Source of the DNA: an uncultured Bacillota bacterium
GTDB lineage: Bacteria; Bacillota; Clostridia; Peptostreptococcales; Anaerovoracaceae
DNA length: 10,233 nt
Assembly (NCBI GenBank): GCA_902465215.1
Contig: CABQMM010000021.1
Coordinates: 1 to 10,233 of the forward strand
Direction of reading: 5' to 3'
A model generated the notes under the pieces. That model had not been told where the DNA came from. It did no database searches and saw only the letters and a program-made list of their open reading frames with translations. Positions within the stretch are counted from its first letter, which is position 1. Each line of letters begins with the position of its first letter. Positions 5,944 to 10,233 of the stretch are shown piece after piece. A program made the position numbers and the translations under genes.

Positions 5944-7128
5944 TTATCGAAAACTGCCAAGCCTGCGAAAGCGTGCAACCGCAGCTTTTACCTTATCAGC
6001 CGTAAAATCCATTTCCTCTTCCGTGTTAAATTCACTGAAACTGAAACGAATCGCTCCTTCAATTTCCTTCGGCGTAAGTCCCATCGCATTCAGCACATGA
6101 GAGCCTTTCGCGGAAGAATGATTGGAAAAACACGCCGAGCCTGTGGAAACAAAAATTCCGTCCTGCTCGAGAGTGTGCAGAAGCACCTCGCCACGCGTTC
6201 CTAAAAACGAAAGATTCAACACGGATGGACAAGCTTCCTCGCCCTCCGGGCTGTTTATGCGAATATCCTTGATTTCTGCGCAAATCTGTTCAAGCAGCCG
6301 CTGCCGCGCAGTGCTCATCCTCTGGATTCTCTCGTCGAAATCTCTCATCGCCAGCTCTGCTGCTTTGCCAAATCCCACGATTCCCGGCGTATTTTCGGTG
6401 CCGGACCGCATATGTCTTTCCTGTCCTCCGCCCAAAAGGAATGGCACAAGATTCAGACCTTTTTTCATATAAAGCAGCCCCATACCCTTCGGTCCGTGAA
6501 TTTTGTGGGCGCTTGCCGACAAAAAATCCACGCCTTTATATTCTTTTTTCAGGTTCACGAGGATTTTTCCAAACGCCTGTACTGCATCCGTGTGCAGCCA
6601 GATGTCCGTTCCGTGCGTCCTGTTATATTCTTCTTTAAACCGTGCGATTTCCTCAATCGGCATAATCGTTCCGGTTTCATTATTGACTCCCATCACAGAA
6701 ATCAAAATTGTATCATCGGTAACCGCATTTTTCAGCGACTCCAAGTTCAGCCGGCACTGCTTGTCCACACCGATATACGCTATTTCAAATCCCATGCTCT
6801 CCAGCTTTTTCGCAGGCTCAAGAATTGCAGGATGTTCCACTGCTGAAAGGATAATCTTTTTTCCTCTTCGCTTCTTTGCCTGCGCAGCACCCATCAACAC
6901 GGTATTATCCGACTCGGTTCCGCAGGAGGTAAAAAAAACTTCTTCTTCATCCGCACCCAAACTCTGCGCAAGGATTTTTCTTGCGTTTTTCACCTCTTTT
7001 TCCGCTTTCAGTCCCAGAGAGTGCAGGGATGAAGGATTTCCGAAGTTTTCACGCATCGCGCGGCTCATAAGTTCTGTCACTTCATCATACTGTCTTGTGG
7101 TAGCACTGTTATCCAAATAAACTAACAT
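5944..7128 (-). CDS. Cysteine desulfurase (NifS/IscS family), likely NifZ-type sulfur donor for ThiI
   Basis: PLP enzyme, 394 residues, that converts cysteine to alanine and carries the sulfur as a persulfide. Seen: YLDNSATT (4-11), GTESDN (70-75), HTDAVQ (179-184), the PLP lysine in SASAHKIHGPKG (Lys209) and the persulfide cysteine in STGSACFSN (Cys333). The persulfide loop continues with a short insertion and SHVLNAMGL. The start is ATG 7128-7126, seven bases inside the MATE exporter gene, with AGAGGA six bases upstream. Extending to 7200 is possible in frame but would add a non-homologous tail read from the exporter gene. Direct linkage to a rhodanese-less thiI resembles the B. subtilis nifZ-thiI operon, so delivery of sulfur to ThiI is the likely main job. 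A general IscS/NifS role in Fe-S assembly cannot be excluded; no iscU or nifU is adjacent. Confidence 0.93.
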   Translation of the reverse strand: MLVYLDNSATTRQYDEVTELMSRAMRENFGNPSSLHSLGLKAEKEVKNARKILAQSLGADEEEVFFTSCGTESDNTVLMGAAQAKKRRGKKIILSAVEHPAILEPAKKLESMGFEIAYIGVDKQCRLNLESLKNAVTDDTILISVMGVNNETGTIMPIEEIARFKEEYNRTHGTDIWLHTDAVQAFGKILVNLKKEYKGVDFLSASAHKIHGPKGMGLLYMKKGLNLVPFLLGGGQERHMRSGTENTPGIVGFGKAAELAMRDFDERIQRMSTARQRLLEQICAEIKDIRINSPEGEEACPSVLNLSFLGTRGEVLLHTLEQDGIFVSTGSACFSNHSSAKGSHVLNAMGLTPKEIEGAIRFSFSEFNTEEEMDFTADKVKAAVARFRRLGSFR

Positions 7129-8522
7129 AGTTCGTCCTCTTCTTCCAGCTTTCCGGTGAAAATATTCATCCATTTTTTTGAGAAATACCGGTAATAGCAA
7201 ATTACGATCTTCACAGCATCGGCTATCGCCACGACCGCCATTGCCCAGTGCAGCGGCAGATTGAACACAAGTACGCTGATATACGCCAGCGGAATCTGCA
7301 CGCCCACATTAAATCCCACATCGACATACATGCAGAACATCGTATCTCCGCCCGGACGGAAAATTGCGCAAATCATCATATACGAAAGCATCTTCGGCGT
7401 CATTGCAATTGCATATACCAGCAAAGCCTTCATCAGCATTTCCGTCGTTTCCGGCTCAAAATTATAGATATTTGCAATTGGCTCTCGCATCAATATAATC
7501 GCTGCGGTCATTACAACATTCAAACACCACGTAATTTTTAAAATATTGCGGCTGTACTGATAAGTAAGCTTCTTTTTTCCCTGTCCGAGGACTTCGCCGA
7601 GCAGAACCGCAGAGGCATTGCCGAGTCCGAAGTATACGGTCTGGAAGAAGTCCGTAACCGTCATTGCAACCTGAGAAACAGCAAACGCCGCCGCGCTGAT
7701 TTTTCCGTACGCTGCAAAGATGCAGGAAACCGAAACCGCCCAAAGCCCTTCAGTTACGATTACCGGAATCGCGGTTTTCATTACGCCCGTAAAAAGCTCT
7801 CTCGAATAGGAAAGCATTTCGCCCAGCTTTGCCTTTAGTGGATATTCTTTGCGAAGATATACCGAAAGATGCATCGCTATGCATTCTGCAACTCTGGCTA
7901 TCAGTGTTGCGATTGCCGCACCTTCCACGCCGAGCTCGGGAAATCCGAAGTTTCCGTAAATCAAAAGATAGTTAAACAGGATATTCAGCAGGATTGCCCC
8001 GCCGTTGATAATCGTCGGCACCTTGACATCCTGAATGGCTCTCGAGTTATAAGAAATCACGAAGGTCAAGCCTGCAAAGATATATGTAAAGCACGCAATA
8101 TGCAGATATTTCGTACCAAGCTCGATCACCTCGGGTTCGTCCGCAAAAAGTCCGATTAAAAATGGAGCCGCAAAATATACAAAGATAATCGCAGGAACTG
8201 CAAGCACTACACAGACCGTATAGTCGATTCCTATAATTTTTCGCAGGCTTGCCACATCACGGATTCCCCAGTACTGCACCGCATGCACCGCCGCACCGCT
8301 GAATACACCGAAAAGTACAACGCCGAAGATGAAATAAATCTGATTTGCCGCACCTACCGCTGCCAAAGCATTTTCACCGACCTTGCCGACCATAATCGTG
8401 TCTGCAAGATTGAGAGTCACCGCTATGACCTGTTGAAGGACCATCGGAATGCCTACAATCGTCAGTTTTTTATAAAATTGTCTGTTCACGGTTTTTAAGT
8501 TGTTCAAATTTTCGCCGCCCAT
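7122..8522 (-). CDS. MATE-family multidrug/cation efflux transporter
   Basis: Integral membrane antiporter of 466 residues with the usual MATE layout: about 12 hydrophobic segments in two homologous halves. GIPMVLQQVIAVTLNLADTIMVGKVGENALAAVGAANQ is the typical first-helix pattern, and the second half carries the corresponding AFAVSQVAMTVTDFF motif. It likely exports drugs or organic cations with Na+ or H+ entry; the substrate cannot be read from sequence. The ATG at 8522-8520 follows GAGG by five bases; a TTG at 8573 lies inside a hairpin and is not convincing. The gene lies 90 bases after rny and its last seven bases overlap the cysteine desulfurase start, so exporter, desulfurase and thiI are probably co-transcribed. 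The link between exporter and tRNA thiolation is unclear and may be merely positional. Confidence 0.92.
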   Translation of the reverse strand: MGGENLNNLKTVNRQFYKKLTIVGIPMVLQQVIAVTLNLADTIMVGKVGENALAAVGAANQIYFIFGVVLFGVFSGAAVHAVQYWGIRDVASLRKIIGIDYTVCVVLAVPAIIFVYFAAPFLIGLFADEPEVIELGTKYLHIACFTYIFAGLTFVISYNSRAIQDVKVPTIINGGAILLNILFNYLLIYGNFGFPELGVEGAAIATLIARVAECIAMHLSVYLRKEYPLKAKLGEMLSYSRELFTGVMKTAIPVIVTEGLWAVSVSCIFAAYGKISAAAFAVSQVAMTVTDFFQTVYFGLGNASAVLLGEVLGQGKKKLTYQYSRNILKITWCLNVVMTAAIILMREPIANIYNFEPETTEMLMKALLVYAIAMTPKMLSYMMICAIFRPGGDTMFCMYVDVGFNVGVQIPLAYISVLVFNLPLHWAMAVVAIADAVKIVICYYRYFSKKWMNIFTGKLEEEDELC

Positions 8523-8547
8523 AATTACCTCACAAAGACACAAATAT

Positions 8548-8571
8548 GGAGGCAGAAAAAATTCTGCCCCC
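8548..8571 (-). other. Stable hairpin between rny and the MATE gene, possible weak terminator or attenuator
   Basis: The two arms (plus strand GGAGGCAGAA at 8548-8557 and TTCTGCCCCC at 8562-8571) can form a 10-bp stem with one G-T pair and a four-base loop. On the minus strand the 3' flank is ATATTTGTGTCTTT, not a clean T run, so it is at best a weak terminator. It ends 25 bases before the MATE start and leaves that ribosome binding site free. Confidence 0.5.
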
Positions 8572-8612
8572 AAACCCGGATAAACATTTTACCTGCAAAT
8601 GACCGTCATGCG

Positions 8613-10157
8613 CTATTTCGCATAGTCAATCGCTCTGGTCTCTCTGACCACATTAACCTTAATCTGTCCCGGATATTCAAGTTCTGATTCGATTTTCTTA
8701 GAAATTTCTCTGGCAAGAAATACAATCTCTTCATCATTGACATCCTCAGGTTTCGCGATAATTCGGATTTCTCTGCCCGCCTGAATCGCAAAGGATTTTT
8801 CAACGCCCGGCGTCGTATTGGCAATTTCCTCAAGCTTTTCAAGTCTCTTGATATATGCGTCAAGAGTTTCTCTTCTTGCTCCCGGTCTTGCCGCCGAAAG
8901 AGCGTCCGCTGCCGCAATCAGTACAGCTTCCATATTCTTAGGCTCATAGTCGCCGTGATGCGCCGCCATACCGTTGATAACCGCTTCGGATTCCTTATAC
9001 TTTCTAAGGATTTCAATGCCGATGTCGACATGCGTACCCTCATACTCGTGGTCAAGCGCCTTGCCGATATCGTGAAGCAGCCCCGCACGTTTCGCAAGCT
9101 TAACGTCCAGTCCGAGCTCGCCCGCCATCAGACCTGCTAAATGTGCCACCTCAACAGAGTGCTTCAGCACATTCTGCCCATAGGATGTCCGATATTTCAA
9201 TCTGCCTAAAATCTTCACAAGTTCAGGATGTAAATTATGAATTCCAACCTCGAAGGTAGCCTGTTCGCCTTCTTCTTTAATGGTTGCATTGACTTCCTTG
9301 GTTGCTTTTTCAACCATCTCTTCGATTCTGGCAGGATGAATACGACCATCCACAATCAGCTTTTCAAGAGCAATTCTTGCAATTTCTCTTCTCACCGGAT
9401 CAAAACCGGATAAAATAACCGCCTCCGGCGTATCGTCAATAATCAAATCCACACCTGTAAGCGTCTCGATTGCGCGAATGTTTCTTCCTTCACGACCGAT
9501 AATACGACCTTTCATTTCATCGCTCGGAAGTGAAACTACGGATACCGTACTTTCAGCAACATGGTCCGCCGCACATCTCTGTATGGCATTTGTAATGATG
9601 TACTTCGCTTTCTTGTCAGCCTCTTCCTTCGCCTTGCTTTCAATATCCTTAATCATAATGGAAGCCTCATGTCTGACTTCCTTTTCCGTATTTGCAAGCA
9701 GAATTGCCTTCGCTTCGTCAACAGTATAACCGGAAATTCTCTCCAGTTCTTCCATCTGCTTGGCGATAACTCCATCTAAGTCTTTCTGCTTGTTTATCAA
9801 TGATTGTTCTTTTTTTGTAATGCTATCTTCTTTCTTTTCAATATTTTCAATCTTCTTATCGAGTGACTCTTCTTTCTGGATCATTCTCCGCTCGGAACGC
9901 TGAATTTCGGAGCGTCTTTCTCTTGCGTCTCTTTCTGCCTCGCTCCTGATTCTGTGCGCTTCTTCCTTCGCCTCCAGAATAGCTTCTTTCTTCATGTTCT
10001 CGGATTTATTTTCTGCATCTAAAATTAAATTCTTGGCTTTCTGTTCCGCGCTTCCAATCGCTTTTTCGCCAACATTCTTTCGATATATATATCCGATTAA
10101 CGCACCTACTGCCAAAGCAATAACTGCGATTACAATTTTTATAATAATTTCTGTCAC
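8613..10157 (-). CDS. rny: Ribonuclease Y (membrane-anchored endoribonuclease)
   Basis: Endoribonuclease that initiates mRNA turnover and processing in many Firmicutes, 514 residues, close to the usual 520. Seen in order: an N-terminal membrane helix (about 4-25); a long charged coiled coil (about 35-190, rich in Glu/Lys/Arg); a KH RNA-binding domain (about 207-275) with the GxxG loop GREGRN (221-226); and an HD phosphohydrolase domain (about 329-425). The HD domain carries His333 (LKHSVEV), the His362-Asp363 pair (LLHDIGK), His400-His401 (AAHHGD) and Asp418. The C-terminal domain ends near DYAK. The start codon is GTG (10157-10155), supported by GGGAGGTG five bases upstream. In other Firmicutes rny often lies near recA/cinA and ymdB; that side is outside the window. 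Downstream is the hairpin at 8548-8571. Confidence 0.97.
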   Translation of the reverse strand: MTEIIIKIVIAVIALAVGALIGYIYRKNVGEKAIGSAEQKAKNLILDAENKSENMKKEAILEAKEEAHRIRSEAERDARERRSEIQRSERRMIQKEESLDKKIENIEKKEDSITKKEQSLINKQKDLDGVIAKQMEELERISGYTVDEAKAILLANTEKEVRHEASIMIKDIESKAKEEADKKAKYIITNAIQRCAADHVAESTVSVVSLPSDEMKGRIIGREGRNIRAIETLTGVDLIIDDTPEAVILSGFDPVRREIARIALEKLIVDGRIHPARIEEMVEKATKEVNATIKEEGEQATFEVGIHNLHPELVKILGRLKYRTSYGQNVLKHSVEVAHLAGLMAGELGLDVKLAKRAGLLHDIGKALDHEYEGTHVDIGIEILRKYKESEAVINGMAAHHGDYEPKNMEAVLIAAADALSAARPGARRETLDAYIKRLEKLEEIANTTPGVEKSFAIQAGREIRIIAKPEDVNDEEIVFLAREISKKIESELEYPGQIKVNVVRETRAIDYAK

Positions 10158-10233
10158 TTCAACACCTCCCTTTCCTTTTATTTTTCCCGTATTTCAGTCT
10201 TTTTTATAAAATTAAAAATGCATTACATAATTA
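10158..10233 (-). promoter_or_regulatory. rny upstream region: ribosome binding site, no clear promoter
   Basis: This A/T-rich 76-base stretch holds the strong Shine-Dalgarno GGGAGGTG just before the GTG start of rny, which decides that start. Farther upstream there are AT-rich hexamers but no pair with proper spacing that I would call a promoter; it may lie beyond the window end. Confidence 0.4.

Noticed and set aside
6503..7120. 205-codon plus-strand open frame
   Set aside because: Lies wholly antisense to the cysteine desulfurase gene, whose motifs are intact; no family resemblance.
8601..8611. Short odd palindrome ATGAC-C-GTCAT-like element after rny
   Set aside because: Eleven bases, partly chance-level, with no spacing to a promoter that would suggest an operator.
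8606..8917. Minus-strand 103-codon frame inside rny
   Set aside because: Out of frame within the intact RNase Y gene, Arg-rich with no domain; an overlap artefact.
1..10233. Search for CRISPR arrays, insertion sequences, tRNA/rRNA genes, defence or biosynthetic clusters
   Set aside because: No direct repeat arrays, transposase, terminal inverted repeats, RNA gene signatures or unfamiliar gene clusters were visible; gene content is core chromosome.

Overview
The window reads as core chromosome of an endospore-forming, probably anaerobic member of the Clostridia. Three things point there: a complete spoIIAA-spoIIAB-sigF operon, a butyryl-CoA dehydrogenase gene with a Rex-like redox operator, and a moderate-to-low G+C sequence with strong AGGAGG-type ribosome binding sites. 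An amino-acid- or butyrate-fermenting lineage is plausible, but the family or genus cannot be fixed from this stretch. Every supported gene is on the minus strand, so transcription runs from the right end towards position 1. Plus-strand reading frames look like shadows of these genes. No stretch without a gene exceeds 300 bases; the longest is the 228-base sigF-bcd gap.

Right part (10233 to 4725): rny (RNase Y, membrane-anchored mRNA-decay endonuclease) is followed by a stable hairpin, then a MATE-family exporter, a NifS/IscS-type cysteine desulfurase and thiI. The exporter stop overlaps the desulfurase start by 7 bases, and thiI begins 34 bases after the desulfurase. The desulfurase and ThiI (short form, no rhodanese domain) match the dedicated NifZ-ThiI pair that makes 4-thiouridine at position 8 of tRNA in Bacillus.

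Middle part (4656 to 2451): a near-consensus housekeeping promoter drives a membrane-anchored polysaccharide deacetylase and two different bactofilins whose reading frames overlap. The unit closes with a UUCG-loop terminator. It looks like a small cell-envelope or morphogenesis operon directly upstream of the sporulation operon.

Left-middle (2456 to 911): two Spo0A-box-like sites 20 bases apart and a promoter with a perfect -10 precede spoIIAA, spoIIAB and sigF, the forespore sigma-F control circuit. The genes overlap by 1 to 11 bases. SigF is unusually short at its N-terminus, and its terminator stem includes the stop region of the gene.

Left end (838 to 1): bcd has its own promoter, with a Rex-type operator just downstream of the -10, and runs off the window. 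This suggests that butyryl-CoA formation is controlled by the NADH/NAD+ ratio.

I see no mobile element, CRISPR array, RNA gene or clearly new defence or biosynthetic system. The more interesting points are the regulatory sites, the shortened SigF and the deacetylase/bactofilin operon.
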